DNA of 64,000 nucleotides. Source: Sphingomonas hankookensis (GTDB taxonomy: Bacteria > Pseudomonadota > Alphaproteobacteria > Sphingomonadales > Sphingomonadaceae). Made by a program: the position numbers and the translations under genes. The notes under the pieces are model-generated. The model had not been told where the DNA came from and did no database searches. It saw nothing but the letters and a program-made list of their open reading frames with translations. Of the stretch, positions 27,908-37,885 are shown one piece after another (the stretch's first letter is position 1; each line of letters begins with the position of its first letter). The DNA is taken from contig NZ_CP117025.1 of assembly GCF_028551275.1 (NCBI RefSeq), forward strand, positions 3,281,001-3,345,000. Direction: 5' to 3'.

Positions 27908-29490
27908 GCACCCTCTCGCGCCGGGGGGTGATGGCGGGCGCGGCGCTGGGCGGAGCACTGTCCGCCCTGCCTGCCACCGGACTGGCGACCCCGGTCGCCG
28001 CCCCCACGCCCCGGCGCGGCTATGACAACCAGCGGATCGCCGATCTCGGCGACGGACGGTTCCTCAACCCGCTGATGGCGGGCGACCATCCCGATCCGAC
28101 GATCCTGAAGGACGGTCGCGATTATTACATGACCTTCTCGACCTTCGATTCCTATCCCGGGCTGGTCATCTGGCATTCGCGCGATCTGGTGAACTGGACC
28201 CCGCGCACGGCGGCGCTCAGGACCAATATCGGGGCGGTCTGGGCGCCCGAGCTAACGAAGCACAAGGGCCGCTATTACCTCTACGTGCCCACCAAGAACC
28301 CGACGACCAGCTGGGTGATCTGGGCCGATCATATCGACGGGCCATGGTCGGAACCGATCGACCTGAAGCTGCCCGACCATATCGATCCGGGCCATGCCGT
28401 CGGAGAGGACGGGTCGCGCTGGCTGTTCCTGTCGGGCGGCGACCGCATCCGCCTGTCCGACGACGGGCTGTCGACGGTGGGCACGGTCGAGCATGTCTAC
28501 GACCCGTGGCGCTATCCCGATACGTGGGATGTCGAGGGGTTCAGCCCGGAGGGACCGAAGGTCACAAGGCGCGGCGACTGGTTCTATCTCGTCACCGCCG
28601 TCGGCGGTACGGCCGGGCCGCCGACCGGCCATATGGTGATCGCCGCCCGTTCGCGATCGATCCATGGCCCGTGGGAGCATCATCCCGGCAACCCGATCGT
28701 CCGCACGACCTCCCTGCAGGAAAAATGGTGGTCGCGGGGGCACGCGACACTGGTCGAGGGACCGGACGGCAGCTGGTGGTCGGTCTATCACGGCTATGAA
28801 AATGGCTATTGGACGCTTGGGCGACAGACGTTGCTCGATCCGGTCGAATGGACGCCCGATGGCTGGTTCCGCATGACCGGCGGCGACCTGTCGCGCCCGA
28901 TCGCGAAACCGCGCGGCGGACAGGCGGTGCGGCACGGCCAGCCGCTGACCGACGATTTCGGCACGCTGGCGCTCGGCACCAAATGGAATTTCTTCCGTCC
29001 GACGCCCGAGGATCGCGCGCGGGCGCGGGTGCAGGACGGCGCGCTGCTGCTCGATGCGAAGGGCAAGGCGCCATCGGACGGTGCGCCGCTGCTGCTGATC
29101 GCCGGCGACACCAGCTATCGCTTCGAATGCGATATCGAGATCGCGCCGGGCGGAACCGCCGGGCTGATCCTGTTCTACGACGACCAGCTCTATTGCGGCC
29201 TCGGTTTCGACGAACGGCGCTTCGTCACCCACCAATATGGCATCGAACGCGGACGGCCGGCCAATCCCCGTGGCCGCCGGATGCGAATGCGCGTCACCAA
29301 CGACCGGCATATCGTGTCCTTCCATACCAGCGGCGACGACGGCAGGACATGGCAGCGCTTCGACCGGGGGATGGAGGTATCGGGCTATCACCACAATGTC
29401 CGCGGCGGCTTCCTGATGCTGCGGCCGGGGCTGTACTCGGCTGGCGCCGGCACCGCCCGCTTCCGCGACTTCCGGTTCACCGCGCTGTAG
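27904..29490 (+). CDS. Glycoside hydrolase family 43 protein with C-terminal lectin-like domain
   Basis: 528 aa. GTG start overlaps the receptor stop (GTGA). The signal has an RR pair (SRRGVMAGAALGGALSALPA), so Tat export is possible. The five-bladed propeller shows NPLMAGDHPDPTIL (catalytic base Asp), GAVWAPELTKHKGRYYLYVP and DVEGFSPEGPKVTRRGDWFY (probable acid Glu). A C-terminal beta-sandwich (about 355-525) resembles the domain that completes the active site in GH43 xylosidases. GH43 enzymes are usually alpha-L-arabinofuranosidases or beta-xylosidases. Here side-chain removal from pectin or xylan fragments is likely. Confidence 0.87.
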   Translation: MSTLSRRGVMAGAALGGALSALPATGLATPVAAPTPRRGYDNQRIADLGDGRFLNPLMAGDHPDPTILKDGRDYYMTFSTFDSYPGLVIWHSRDLVNWTPRTAALRTNIGAVWAPELTKHKGRYYLYVPTKNPTTSWVIWADHIDGPWSEPIDLKLPDHIDPGHAVGEDGSRWLFLSGGDRIRLSDDGLSTVGTVEHVYDPWRYPDTWDVEGFSPEGPKVTRRGDWFYLVTAVGGTAGPPTGHMVIAARSRSIHGPWEHHPGNPIVRTTSLQEKWWSRGHATLVEGPDGSWWSVYHGYENGYWTLGRQTLLDPVEWTPDGWFRMTGGDLSRPIAKPRGGQAVRHGQPLTDDFGTLALGTKWNFFRPTPEDRARARVQDGALLLDAKGKAPSDGAPLLLIAGDTSYRFECDIEIAPGGTAGLILFYDDQLYCGLGFDERRFVTHQYGIERGRPANPRGRRMRMRVTNDRHIVSFHTSGDDGRTWQRFDRGMEVSGYHHNVRGGFLMLRPGLYSAGAGTARFRDFRFTAL

Positions 29491-29512
29491 GCCCAAGCGC
29501 CAGCAGCCACTC

Positions 29513-29541
29513 CGTCACCCCGGGCTTGACCCGGGGTGACG
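29513..29541. repeat. REP-like palindrome
   Basis: A single CGTCACCCCGGGCTTGACCC-type palindrome, the same family as 3354 and 31409. It lies between the GH43 gene and the MHS transporter; the 137-base gap shows no gene. Confidence 0.75.
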
Positions 29542-29627
29542 TTGGTGTTCAGGATTAAGGCAGTTTCCCACAACCCCCTTGCCGCCCGTCCGATAACCCG
29601 CCACCACCTCTCGCGAAGGGAAAGGCG

Positions 29628-30905
29628 ATGAACGACGGCGGCACGCAGCACGGCCTTTCGCGCCGGTCGATGACCATCGCCGCCTTTTCGACGGTCGTCG
29701 AATGGTACGACTTTACCCTCTATCTCTATCTGGCGACCGTGTTGTCGCGCGTCTTCTATGGCGGCGGTACGACGTCGCTGGCGGTGACGCTGGGCGGGTT
29801 CGCCGTATCCTATCTGATGCGACCGCTGGGCGCGCTGGTGTTCGGGCAGGTCGGCGACCGGTTCGGGCGACGGCGGATGATGTTGCTGTCGATGGCGCTG
29901 ATGACGATCGCCATGCTGGGCATCGCATTGCTGCCAACGCGCGACGCGATCGGCCCGGCGGCGGGGTGGCTGTTGCTGGGCTTGCGCTGCGTCATGGCCT
30001 TCTCGGTCGGTGGCGAATATACCGGGGTCGTCGCCTATCTCTACGAAGGGGCAAGGCCCGACCGGCGCGGACTGGTCACCTCGTCGGCCTCGGCGGCGAG
30101 CGAGGTCGGCGGGCTGCTCGCGGTCGGCATCTCGGCGGCGGTCGTCTCGCTGCTGTCCGCCGAACAGCTGGCGGCATGGGGCTGGCGCATCCCCTTCTTC
30201 ATCGGTGCGGCGCTGGCCGCGACCATCGGCATCGCCCGGTCGACACTACAGGAATCGCCCGAATTCGAACGCCAGCAGCGCGACGGATCGGTCCCGACCA
30301 ACCCGATCGCCCATGCCCTGACCCATCACCGCGTGGCGATCGCGCGCGGCTTCGCCATCTCGGCGCTGGGGTCGATCACCTATTATGTCGGCATCGTCTA
30401 TCTGCCGTCGTTCCTGACCAGCACCGGCGCGATGGGCGAAGGCGATGCGCTGTGGCTGGCGACCGCCGCCGCCGTGATGGTGATCGCGGTCACGCCACTG
30501 GTCGGGTTGTTGTCCGACCATGTCGGGCGCAAGCCGGTGCTGATCGCCATCTGCATCGCCGCCGCGATCCTGCCGATGACGATGTTCGCGTGGATGGCGG
30601 GTGCCGGTTCGTCAGCGCTGATCGGGGCGCTGGTGCTGGCGGCCCTGGGCGGGGCGATGAGCGCGGTCGGTGCCGTCGCGACCGCCGAACAGCTTCCCGG
30701 CGAAGGACGGCTGAGCGGCCTCGCGCTCGGCGCCACGGCGGCCACCGCGATCTTCGGCGGGCTGACCCCGCTCGTCTCGCACTGGCTGCTGGAATCGACC
30801 GGATGGGTGATGGTGCCCGGCGCGATGATCGCGGTCGTGGCGCTGGCGGTCGCTCCGGCGCTGCTGACCCTGCGCACAGCCCCGCACGCTCCGATCCGCG
30901 ATTAG
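29628..30905 (+). CDS. MFS transporter, metabolite:H+ symporter (MHS) family
   Basis: 425 aa with 12 predicted helices. VVEWYDFTLYLYLATVLSRV in helix 1, RPLGALVFGQVGDRFGRRRM in loop 2-3, GGEYTGVVAYLYEGA and WGWRIPFFIG are typical of the MHS family, whose members carry citrate, shikimate, alpha-ketoglutarate, proline-betaine and some aromatic acids. The start has a GAAGGGAAAGG ribosome site. It is 39 bases upstream of a MarR gene and begins the aromatic island, so import of an aromatic acid is a reasonable guess. The substrate cannot be read from the sequence. Confidence 0.88.
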   Translation: MNDGGTQHGLSRRSMTIAAFSTVVEWYDFTLYLYLATVLSRVFYGGGTTSLAVTLGGFAVSYLMRPLGALVFGQVGDRFGRRRMMLLSMALMTIAMLGIALLPTRDAIGPAAGWLLLGLRCVMAFSVGGEYTGVVAYLYEGARPDRRGLVTSSASAASEVGGLLAVGISAAVVSLLSAEQLAAWGWRIPFFIGAALAATIGIARSTLQESPEFERQQRDGSVPTNPIAHALTHHRVAIARGFAISALGSITYYVGIVYLPSFLTSTGAMGEGDALWLATAAAVMVIAVTPLVGLLSDHVGRKPVLIAICIAAAILPMTMFAWMAGAGSSALIGALVLAALGGAMSAVGAVATAEQLPGEGRLSGLALGATAATAIFGGLTPLVSHWLLESTGWVMVPGAMIAVVALAVAPALLTLRTAPHAPIRD

Positions 30906-30944
30906 AATTTGACGCGGTTCGCGGAACATGGCTTCCCCATCGGC

Positions 30945-31397
30945 ATGACCGAACCGCAACCCCATACCACGACGCTCGGCCGGCTGGTCGGCTATCGCCT
31001 GCGCCGCGCCTCCGCCGTCTTCGCCAGCGACTTCGCCGTGACGCTGGAGGGCACCGGTATCCGCCAGATCCCGATGGGCATCCTGGCGGTCGTCGCCGAC
31101 AATCCGGGGATCAACCAGGGCACGGTCGGCCGCCTGCTGGGGATCAAGCGCGCCAATATGGTGCCGCTGATCAACGAACTGATCGAGGCGGGGCTTATCG
31201 TCCGCGAAACCGACCCGACCGACCGCCGTGCCTTCACCCTCGGCATGTCGGCGGAGGGCCAGCGCATGCTGACCGAATGCGTCGCACGGATCGAGGCGCA
31301 CGAGGAGCGGCTGCTGTCGGGCTTCACCGCTGCCGAAAAGGCGACCCTGCTCGACCTGCTGGAGCGGATCGAACAGCGCGCGGTGACGACCGACTGA
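30945..31397 (+). CDS. MarR-family transcriptional regulator
   Basis: 150 aa from the ATG at 30945; a TTG 12 codons upstream is an alternative and neither has a clear ribosome site. The winged-helix core is PGINQGTVGRLLGIKRANMVPLINEL followed by the wing VRETDPTDRRAFTLGMS, where DxRxxxL-type residues are conserved. MarR dimers bind AT-rich palindromes and release DNA on binding small phenolics. It could control the MHS transporter or the wider island. The TTAGATAT-type sites at 37.8-40.0 kb are possible targets (inference). Confidence 0.9.
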   Translation: MTEPQPHTTTLGRLVGYRLRRASAVFASDFAVTLEGTGIRQIPMGILAVVADNPGINQGTVGRLLGIKRANMVPLINELIEAGLIVRETDPTDRRAFTLGMSAEGQRMLTECVARIEAHEERLLSGFTAAEKATLLDLLERIEQRAVTTD

Positions 31398-31408
31398 GCC
31401 AATTCCGT

Positions 31409-31437
31409 CGTCACCCCGGGCTTGACCCGGGGTGACG
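31409..31437. repeat. REP-like palindrome
   Basis: A CGTCACCCCGGGCTTGACCC-type palindrome, nearly identical to the one at 29513. It lies between the convergent marR and ferredoxin genes and could serve as a two-way terminator. Confidence 0.75.
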
Positions 31438-31461
31438 TTGAGGGATTGGGCATTGCCCGGC

Positions 31462-31770
31462 TCAGTCCTCCGGCGCAACCTCCACCCGCAGCCCGTCGAA
31501 CACCGTGATCTGGCACGACAGCCGCGACCGCGCGGTGCGATGCTCCGACGCGTCGAGCAAGTCGTCCTCATCCGCCGTCATCGGTGGCAGCAGCGCCATG
31601 TCGCCAGCATCGACATAGACATGGCAGGTCGCGCACGAACAGCATCCGCCGCACACTGCTGCCAGCTCGTCGATCCCGCCGTCGCGGATCGCCTCCATCA
31701 CCGACAGTCCAACCGGCCCATCGATCTCGCGCACCGATCCGTCGCGAGTGGTCACGCGCAGCATCGGCAT
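31462..31770 (-). CDS. [2Fe-2S] ferredoxin of a Rieske oxygenase system
   Basis: 102 aa, plant/adrenodoxin-type ferredoxin. The ligands are in [11 protein letters not shown] (C-x5-C-x2-C spacing) plus a distant Cys in RSRLSCQI. It passes electrons from the reductase encoded just upstream to the terminal oxygenase. The ATG at 31770 overlaps the reductase stop (ATGA). This is the last gene of a three-gene coupled operon (oxygenase-reductase-ferredoxin). Confidence 0.92.
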   Translation of the reverse strand: MPMLRVTTRDGSVREIDGPVGLSVMEAIRDGGIDELAAVCGGCCSCATCHVYVDAGDMALLPPMTADEDDLLDASEHRTARSRLSCQITVFDGLRVEVAPED

Positions 31771-33008
31771 CACAACAACTCCTTGAGGGGCGCGCTCGTA
31801 TCGGCCAGCCGCTCGCGCGGCGGCGATGCGCCCTGTTCGACCAGCTTGCGCCCCTGCACATAATCCCGCGTGACGTTGACGCAATCGAGCGCGATCACCT
31901 GCCCCCGACGCAGATAGACGAGCGAAAAGGCGCGCGCGGCCATATCGCCACGGACCACGACATCGTCATGCCCCATCGACAGCCCGACCGTCTGCAACCG
32001 CAGATCATATTGGTTCGACCAGAACCAGGGCAGCGCGGCATGCGGCGGCGCTTCACCGGTCGCGATCAACGTCGCGACGGTCGCGGCCTGATCATTGGCA
32101 TTCTGCACGCTTTCGACCCGGATGCGCGCATCTTCCGCAAAGCGGTTCGCCTGCACCGCGCAATCGCCGATGGCGAAGATATCCGGCAGCGTGGTGCGGC
32201 ACCACGAATCCACCTCAACGCCGTTACCGCCCACAGCGCCGGCCGCCAGCAACGGCTCGACCGCCGGTACTATGCCGATGCCGACGATCACCATCTCGCA
32301 CGGGAACACGCCACCATCGGCGGTCCGTACCGACAACCCGCTCTGCTCGCCCCGCTCGATACAGTCGACCGTCACCCCGGTCCGCAGGTCGACCCCCGCC
32401 GCACGGTGTTCCGCTTCGTAGAACGCCGATAGCGGCGCCCCCGCGACCCGCGCCAGCACCCGGTCCTGCGCTTCCAGCAGCGTGACCTGCTTGCCGAACT
32501 TGGTCAGCACCGCCGCCGCTTCCAACCCGATATAGCCGCCGCCGATGATGCAGACGCGCCGCACCCCGGCCAGCTCGGCCATGATCGCATCGACATCGGC
32601 GCGCGTCCGCACGCCATGGATGCCGGGCAGGTCGTGCCCGCTGCACGTCAGCCGCCTTGGGCTGCCGCTGGTCGCCCAGATCAGTTGCCCATAAACGAAC
32701 GCCTCGCCCGCCGCCGTCTCGACCCGGTGGGCATCGGCATCGACCCGCACCACCCGCCGGCCGAGCAGCAACTCGATCGATCGCTCGGCCCAGAAGGCGA
32801 GCGGACGCAGCAGGATGCGTTCGAACGCCTTGTCCCCGGCCAGATATTCCTTGGACAAGGGCGGTCGTTCATAGGGCGGATCGACCTCTTCGCCGACGAT
32901 GGCGATGCTGCCGGCAAACCCCTTTTGCCGCAGCGCAATCGCCGCCTGCGCACCGCCATGGCCGCCGCCGACGATCAGCACGTCGAACCGGCGCGGGTCC
33001 GTACTCAT
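31770..33008 (-). CDS. NAD(P)H-ferredoxin reductase (FAD-dependent)
   Basis: 412 aa, glutathione-reductase-type ferredoxin reductase. The FAD-binding site is [14 protein letters not shown] at the N-terminus, with the family motif [13 protein letters not shown]. The NAD(P)-binding site is [16 protein letters not shown] near residue 150, and a second FAD motif is IFAIGDCA. It reduces the partner [2Fe-2S] ferredoxin. Overlaps with both neighbours indicate a fixed stoichiometric unit. Such a reductase plus a separate ferredoxin differs from VanB-type single-chain reductases and resembles the LigX and dicamba O-demethylase systems. Confidence 0.92.
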   Translation of the reverse strand: MSTDPRRFDVLIVGGGHGGAQAAIALRQKGFAGSIAIVGEEVDPPYERPPLSKEYLAGDKAFERILLRPLAFWAERSIELLLGRRVVRVDADAHRVETAAGEAFVYGQLIWATSGSPRRLTCSGHDLPGIHGVRTRADVDAIMAELAGVRRVCIIGGGYIGLEAAAVLTKFGKQVTLLEAQDRVLARVAGAPLSAFYEAEHRAAGVDLRTGVTVDCIERGEQSGLSVRTADGGVFPCEMVIVGIGIVPAVEPLLAAGAVGGNGVEVDSWCRTTLPDIFAIGDCAVQANRFAEDARIRVESVQNANDQAATVATLIATGEAPPHAALPWFWSNQYDLRLQTVGLSMGHDDVVVRGDMAARAFSLVYLRRGQVIALDCVNVTRDYVQGRKLVEQGASPPRERLADTSAPLKELL

Positions 33009-34108
33009 TCGGCCTCGACCTGTTCGCGCGCGATCGCCCGGTCGATCATCAGCCGCGACCGCACGCCACCGGCATCGATGTTCAGTTTCAGCAACTTGCG
33101 CTCAGGAAATTGGGTCAGGTTGCGCTGCTGCTGTTCGAGCATGTCGAGATCCTCGGAGAAAATCTTCCCCTGCCCTTCGCGGATCGACTCGGTCAACGCC
33201 GCATCGTCCACCGCGAACTGCCGCGCCATGCCCCAGAAATACCAGTGCGACGTCTCGGTCTCGGGCGTGATGAAGTCGACGACGATGCTCGCCGCCTTCT
33301 TGTCCGCCGGCGCGTCATAGCCGCCCTCGCCCTGCATCGCGACGCCGACCTCGATCATCACATGGCTGGGCAGGCTGAACCGGCATTTCTGCCACCGGTC
33401 GACCACCGCATCCTCGGGCAATCCGGCGCCCCGCAGCGCCATCCGCCAGAAGGGCGGCGCCGTCACCCCGTCCATCACCCGGCTGGTGACGACCTCTTCG
33501 GGCGTCACCTCGGTCTTGACCGGCGCCTCGTCGATCTCCTTCTGCCCGATGCTGCTGGCATGGACATAGGTTTCGTGGGTCAGGTCCATCAGGTTGTCGA
33601 TCATCAGCCGATAATCGCACGCGATATGGAACAGCCCGCCGCCATAGGCCCAGTCGGGGCTTTCCGCCCAGGGCAGCGGATGCAGCTTGTCGGCCGATGC
33701 CTGTTCGGGATCGCCCGGCCATACCCAGATGAAGCCATAGCGTTCGATCACCGGAAAATTCTGCGCCGAGGGAAACTTGCCGACCTGCTGCCCCGGCATA
33801 TTGTCCGGCCGTCCTTTGCAGTTCAGCGCCAGCCCGTGATAGCCGCACACGATCGTATCGCCGCGCACGAAGCCCAGCGACAGCGGCGCACCGCGATGCG
33901 GGCAGAAATCCTCGAGCGCGACCACGCCGCCGCTCGCCGGACGGAAGAACACCATCCGCCGTCCGGTGATCTGGCGCGTGAGCGGCTTGTCGGTGATCTC
34001 GGCGGCGGTCGCGGCGACATACCATGCGTTGACCGGCCAGGTCGTGCGCGGTGCCTGCGGTACAGCGGCACGCGGCTTAGGCGGGGCGACGAGCGTATCG
34101 ATGGTCAT
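33005..34108 (-). CDS. Rieske non-heme iron oxygenase, vanillate O-demethylase-like
   Basis: 367 aa. Rieske ligands lie in CPHRGAP and CGYHGLAL (CxH ... CxxH). The mononuclear iron site is [18 protein letters not shown] (two His), with a later acidic ligand. This matches the VanA/dicamba/LigXa branch that removes methyl groups from methoxyaromatics as formaldehyde. The ATG at 34108 has an AGGAGCAGGAC ribosome site; 14 upstream codons are excluded. Likely substrates are vanillate, syringate or another methoxylated acid feeding the protocatechuate pathway 11 kb away. Which one cannot be told here. It is divergent from a LysR gene. Confidence 0.88.
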   Translation of the reverse strand: MTIDTLVAPPKPRAAVPQAPRTTWPVNAWYVAATAAEITDKPLTRQITGRRMVFFRPASGGVVALEDFCPHRGAPLSLGFVRGDTIVCGYHGLALNCKGRPDNMPGQQVGKFPSAQNFPVIERYGFIWVWPGDPEQASADKLHPLPWAESPDWAYGGGLFHIACDYRLMIDNLMDLTHETYVHASSIGQKEIDEAPVKTEVTPEEVVTSRVMDGVTAPPFWRMALRGAGLPEDAVVDRWQKCRFSLPSHVMIEVGVAMQGEGGYDAPADKKAASIVVDFITPETETSHWYFWGMARQFAVDDAALTESIREGQGKIFSEDLDMLEQQQRNLTQFPERKLLKLNIDAGGVRSRLMIDRAIAREQVEAE

Positions 34109-34177
34109 GTCCTGCTCCTGTCCGGCCGTTCGCGACGGCTCTCGGTTCATGGCGCGATGCTATCAGCCACTACGCTC

Positions 34178-34211
34178 ATAAGCATCGCATATCCCGCTTA
34201 TACCTCGTATA
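34178..34211. promoter_or_regulatory. Palindromic LysR-type operator region
   Basis: The 113-base gap between the Rieske oxygenase gene and the divergent LysR gene holds two inverted repeats: ATAAGC-N12-GCTTAT (34178-34201) and TATAC-CTC-GTATA (34199-34211). The overall layout fits LysR recognition and activation sites controlling both directions. Confidence 0.55.
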
Positions 34212-34221
34212 ACTACACGAC

Positions 34222-35172
34222 ATGCCGCCGCTCGACCTGAACCTGCTCCGTGTCCTCGACGCGCTATTCTCGCAAGGCAGCGTCTCCGGCGCCGCCCGCA
34301 CGCTCGGCCTGACCCAGCCGGGCGTCAGCATTGCGCTGCGCCGCCTGCGCGACCATTTCGGCGACGACCTGTTCGTGCGGCAGGGCGGCGCCATGGTGCC
34401 GACCGCACTGGCGGAAGGATTGCGCGAACCCGTGCTACGGACGCTCGCGACGATCCAGTCCGAAATCCTGCCCGCCGGCCGGTTCGATCCCGCGCGCTCC
34501 GACCGCAGCTTCACCATCAGCCTGTCGGATCTGGGCGACCTCGTCTTCCTCCCCGACCTGATGGCGCGGTTGCGCGAACGCGCGCCGGGGGTGACGGTGC
34601 ATTCCGTCGCGGCCGATCCCGCCCAGCTGATCGACGGCATGGCGCGCGGCACGATCGACCTCGCCATCGGTCACCTGACCGACGCCAATTCGGCCAGCCT
34701 GTTCGAACAGACGCTGTTCGTGCAGCATTTCGTCTGCCTGGTACGCGGGGATCATCCGACGATCGGTGACACGCTCACCCTCGACCAGTTTCTGGCACTG
34801 GACCATATCGTCGTGTCGCAGGAGGGGCGCAGTCAGGAACGCTTCGAACGACAGGTGCGCGAGCTGGGCCTCGACCGCCGCATCGCGCTGCATTCGCCGC
34901 ATTTCATGAGCGTGCCGCTGCTGGTCGCCGGATCGGACATGATCACCGTGGTGCCGCAGGCGGTCGGGCGCATCTATGCCCGGCTGCTGGGCCTGAAACT
35001 GTTGCCGCTGCCCTTCACCGTCCCCGGCGTCGAGCTGCGCCAGTTCTGGCACCGGCGCTCGCACACCGACCCGGCGGTGTCGTGGTTGCGGAGGCTGGTC
35101 GCCGAATGCTTCATCGGCCGCGATCCGACCCAGGCGCGGGATTCGGTCTTCTGGTCCGATTACAGCGAGTGA
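34222..35172 (+). CDS. LysR-family regulator (aromatic-type)
   Basis: 316 aa. The N-terminal winged HTH is DLNLLRVLDALFSQGSVSGA followed by ARTLGLTQPGVSIALRRLRD. The effector domain carries FTISLSDLGDLVFLPDLMARL, which resembles the NahR/NodD branch that senses aromatic compounds. It is divergent from the three-component Rieske operon with palindromes between them, so it very likely activates that operon in response to the substrate. It starts only about 20 bases from the second palindrome, suggesting autorepression. Confidence 0.92.
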   Translation: MPPLDLNLLRVLDALFSQGSVSGAARTLGLTQPGVSIALRRLRDHFGDDLFVRQGGAMVPTALAEGLREPVLRTLATIQSEILPAGRFDPARSDRSFTISLSDLGDLVFLPDLMARLRERAPGVTVHSVAADPAQLIDGMARGTIDLAIGHLTDANSASLFEQTLFVQHFVCLVRGDHPTIGDTLTLDQFLALDHIVVSQEGRSQERFERQVRELGLDRRIALHSPHFMSVPLLVAGSDMITVVPQAVGRIYARLLGLKLLPLPFTVPGVELRQFWHRRSHTDPAVSWLRRLVAECFIGRDPTQARDSVFWSDYSE

Positions 35173-35181
35173 GCAGGCGTG

Positions 35182-35270
35182 CCGTACCCCCGCGCAGGCG
35201 GGGGTCCAGGGTACCACGCACGAACCGTCGTTCTTGCGGCTCTGGACCCCCGCCTGCGCGGGGGTACGGT
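35182..35270. repeat. REP-like inverted pair
   Basis: Arms of CCGTACCCCCGCGCAGGCGG type (35182-35210) and the reverse complement (35242-35270) lie between the convergent LysR and TonB receptor genes, nearly identical to the pair at 18527-18616. No gene is seen in the 161-base gap. Confidence 0.85.
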
Positions 35271-35333
35271 GAGGGTGCTCTGCGAGACGTGAGGAACGAC
35301 CGGAGCGGCTACGCACCGCCCCGGCCTTCCGCC

Positions 35334-37706
35334 TCACCGCAAATTCATGCCCAGCCGCACGCCATAGGTGCGCGGCGGATCGTAATTGGCGGTGGTCGAA
35401 CTCCACACCGTCACCAGCGTGTTGGGCACGCGGCTGTCCTCGACATTGTTGACGAAGGCGGTGATCGAATAGCGGTCGTCCGCATCCTCGAACCGCAGGT
35501 TCAGGTCGGTCTTGGTGTACGCATCGCGCCGGCTCTGCGCATAATTCTGCACGTCGCTATAGGTCGGCGACTGGGCATAGAAATCGACGCTCGGGATCAC
35601 CCGCCCGCCGCTCGACAGGTCGAAGGTGTGGGCATAGCTGAACCGCCCGCTCCATTTCGGTGCGTTGGCCAGCCGGTTGCCCGACGCATCGAGGATCAGG
35701 TTGGCCGGCAGCGGCCGGAACCCGAACGCCGGCGCAAACGCATTATAATTGCCGCTCGCCGAATTGAGATTGTCCGACGCGGTCGGGAAGGATTTGATCC
35801 GCGCGTCGAGGTAGGAGACATAGCCGCCGATCCGGTCACGCGGGGTCGGGCGCAAGCTCGCCTCCAGCTCGATCCCGCGCAACCGCGCCGTCGCGGCATT
35901 GGTGGTGACGGCCGATACCTGGTTGGTCAGTGGGTTCAGCACGATGCTGGACACCTGCAGGTCCTTATACTCCATGTTGAAGCCGGTGGCGCTGAGATAC
36001 AGCTTGCCGTCCATCAACGTGGTGCGCACGCCCGCTTCGTAGTTCGTCACGGTCTCCGGTCGATATTGCCGGAACTGCGGCGCATTGCCGCTCGCCTCCA
36101 GCCCGCCGCCACGGAAGCCGGTGCTGACCGTCGCATAGACGAGCGTGGTCGGGCTGACCTCGTAATTCGCGCCGACCTTCCAGCTGATATTGTCGAACTT
36201 CGCCTCGGGCCGGTTGGTATCGTTCGACAGCGCAAAGACGAACGGGATGCCGGGGCAGGTCGTGGGCGTAATGTTCTGCCGGTTGATCGTGTCGCCGGGG
36301 CACACCAGCTCGATGTTGCGTGCGTTCACCTGTTCCCAGGTCGAACGGATGCCGCCGATCAGCTTGAGGCCCGGCAGGATTTCCAGCGTCCCCTGCCCGA
36401 ACACCGCCTGCGACTTGGTGCCCTGCCCGCGATAGCTGGTGACGACATCGACGCCGCTGATCGTCGAGATGCCGGTGCCGGTCCCCGCGATCTTCGCGCC
36501 GATCAGGTTGTAGACGGTGTTGAACGGCGCGGGCGCGGTGTCGCCAGCATGCAGCAGCCGCGTGCCCGACGGCTGGCGATCCTGATACAGGAACCCGCCG
36601 AGCACGAGGTTCAATATGCCGCGGTCGTAATTGACGTTGACCTCATGCGACCAGCTTTCGGTGCGTCGATCGATCGATTCCTGCGAAAACACGCCGGTCG
36701 CGGCATCGATGCCGTCGTTCTTCAGCAGCGTATAGCCCGCCAGATAGGTCAGTGAGAGCCCATCGGCGACCTGCCACCCCAGCCGCGAGCGGGCGGAATA
36801 ATATTCGAGGTCCATGCGGTTGTCGCGCACCGCCGCCTGTCCGACGTTCAGCGCGTCGGTCTCGATCACCTGCCGCGGCCCGAAGGTGCCAGCGGCAAGG
36901 TTGCCCTGCGGATAAGTGTTGATGCTGGTCAGGTAGCTCGCCGGAACCGTCCCCTCGTTGCGGCCATAGTTCAGCGACAGCCGCCACGTCACCGGCCCGA
37001 CGTCGAGCAGCGAGGTGACGCGCAGCCCCGACTGGTCGGTCTTGCCGTATCCGTGCCGCGCGCCGAAATTATCGTCCACCCCGTCATCGACCTGGCGATA
37101 GGCGGCAAAGCGCAGCCGCCACGCATCGCTGACCGGCAGATCGACGGCGGCGCGCGCGCGGACTTCGTTAAAGCGGCCGATCTGCAGATCGGCGGTGACA
37201 CCGCGCGTCCTGCGCGGGTCGGCGGTGTTGATATTGACCACACCGGCGGTCGCGTTGCGGCCATAGACGGTGCCCTGCGGCCCGCGCAGCACTTCCACCG
37301 CGCCCAGGTCATAGAGGCCGAACGACAGCGCCTGCGCCGAGGGTTCGTAGATGCCGTCGATCTGCGTCGCGACCGTCGAATAGCCGCTGAAGCTGTTGTT
37401 GCTGCCGATGCCGCGCACCGCGAAGCCATTGGCGCTCAACTGCAAATTCGGCACGGTGGTCGCCAGTGCGGAGGCGGAATCGACGCCCTGCCGGGTCAGC
37501 GAATCCTGCGACACCACGCTGATCGCGATCGGCGCGCGCGACAGGCGCTCGGACGTCTTCTGCCCCGTCACGATGATCTCGCCCACCGCGCTGTCGTCGC
37601 TGGCGGCGGTCGCGGTGACCGGGTCGCTCGGCGGCGCGGCATCCTGTGCCCAGGCACCTGCCGGCAACAAGGCGGTTCCCGCCAGCAGCAACGTCCACTT
37701 ACGCAT
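35334..37706 (-). CDS. TonB-dependent receptor
   Basis: 790 aa. A signal peptide ends at GAWAQDA, the TonB box is VGEIIVTGQKTSERL, and the plug shows ISVVSQDSLTRQGVDSASAL and VEVLRGPQGTVYGRNATAGV. The barrel is about 600 residues. The start at 37706 has a GGGAGGATCATC ribosome site; the open frame continues 40 codons upstream through the promoter and is excluded. It is divergent from a run of exported esterases and shares AT-rich operator-like sites with them, so it may import esterified phenolics or tannin-like compounds. Confidence 0.92.
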   Translation of the reverse strand: MRKWTLLLAGTALLPAGAWAQDAAPPSDPVTATAASDDSAVGEIIVTGQKTSERLSRAPIAISVVSQDSLTRQGVDSASALATTVPNLQLSANGFAVRGIGSNNSFSGYSTVATQIDGIYEPSAQALSFGLYDLGAVEVLRGPQGTVYGRNATAGVVNINTADPRRTRGVTADLQIGRFNEVRARAAVDLPVSDAWRLRFAAYRQVDDGVDDNFGARHGYGKTDQSGLRVTSLLDVGPVTWRLSLNYGRNEGTVPASYLTSINTYPQGNLAAGTFGPRQVIETDALNVGQAAVRDNRMDLEYYSARSRLGWQVADGLSLTYLAGYTLLKNDGIDAATGVFSQESIDRRTESWSHEVNVNYDRGILNLVLGGFLYQDRQPSGTRLLHAGDTAPAPFNTVYNLIGAKIAGTGTGISTISGVDVVTSYRGQGTKSQAVFGQGTLEILPGLKLIGGIRSTWEQVNARNIELVCPGDTINRQNITPTTCPGIPFVFALSNDTNRPEAKFDNISWKVGANYEVSPTTLVYATVSTGFRGGGLEASGNAPQFRQYRPETVTNYEAGVRTTLMDGKLYLSATGFNMEYKDLQVSSIVLNPLTNQVSAVTTNAATARLRGIELEASLRPTPRDRIGGYVSYLDARIKSFPTASDNLNSASGNYNAFAPAFGFRPLPANLILDASGNRLANAPKWSGRFSYAHTFDLSSGGRVIPSVDFYAQSPTYSDVQNYAQSRRDAYTKTDLNLRFEDADDRYSITAFVNNVEDSRVPNTLVTVWSSTTANYDPPRTYGVRLGMNLR

Positions 37707-37829
37707 GATGATCCTCCCATGTCCGTCGTCTTTCGGACGCGAACGTGGATCGGGACCGTCGCGAAACGCGAACGGTCGGCGGCGATCCGCCTGTTCCTCT
37801 CCTGCGTTGGCATCCTCCAACTGCAATAG

Positions 37830-37847
37830 TTCATAACAATATCTAAA
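37830..37847. promoter_or_regulatory. Putative operator, TTAGATAT-N4/5-TAAC type, copy 1
   Basis: GTTCATAACAATATCTAA (reverse complement TTAGATATTGTTATGAAC) lies in the divergent TonB-receptor/esterase promoter region, a notably AT-rich patch. It shares CATAACAATAT exactly with 40037-40047. Confidence 0.45.
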
Positions 37848-37885
37848 ATCGTTTGCAAACGCATTCCGCGCAGCGCAGACACGAA

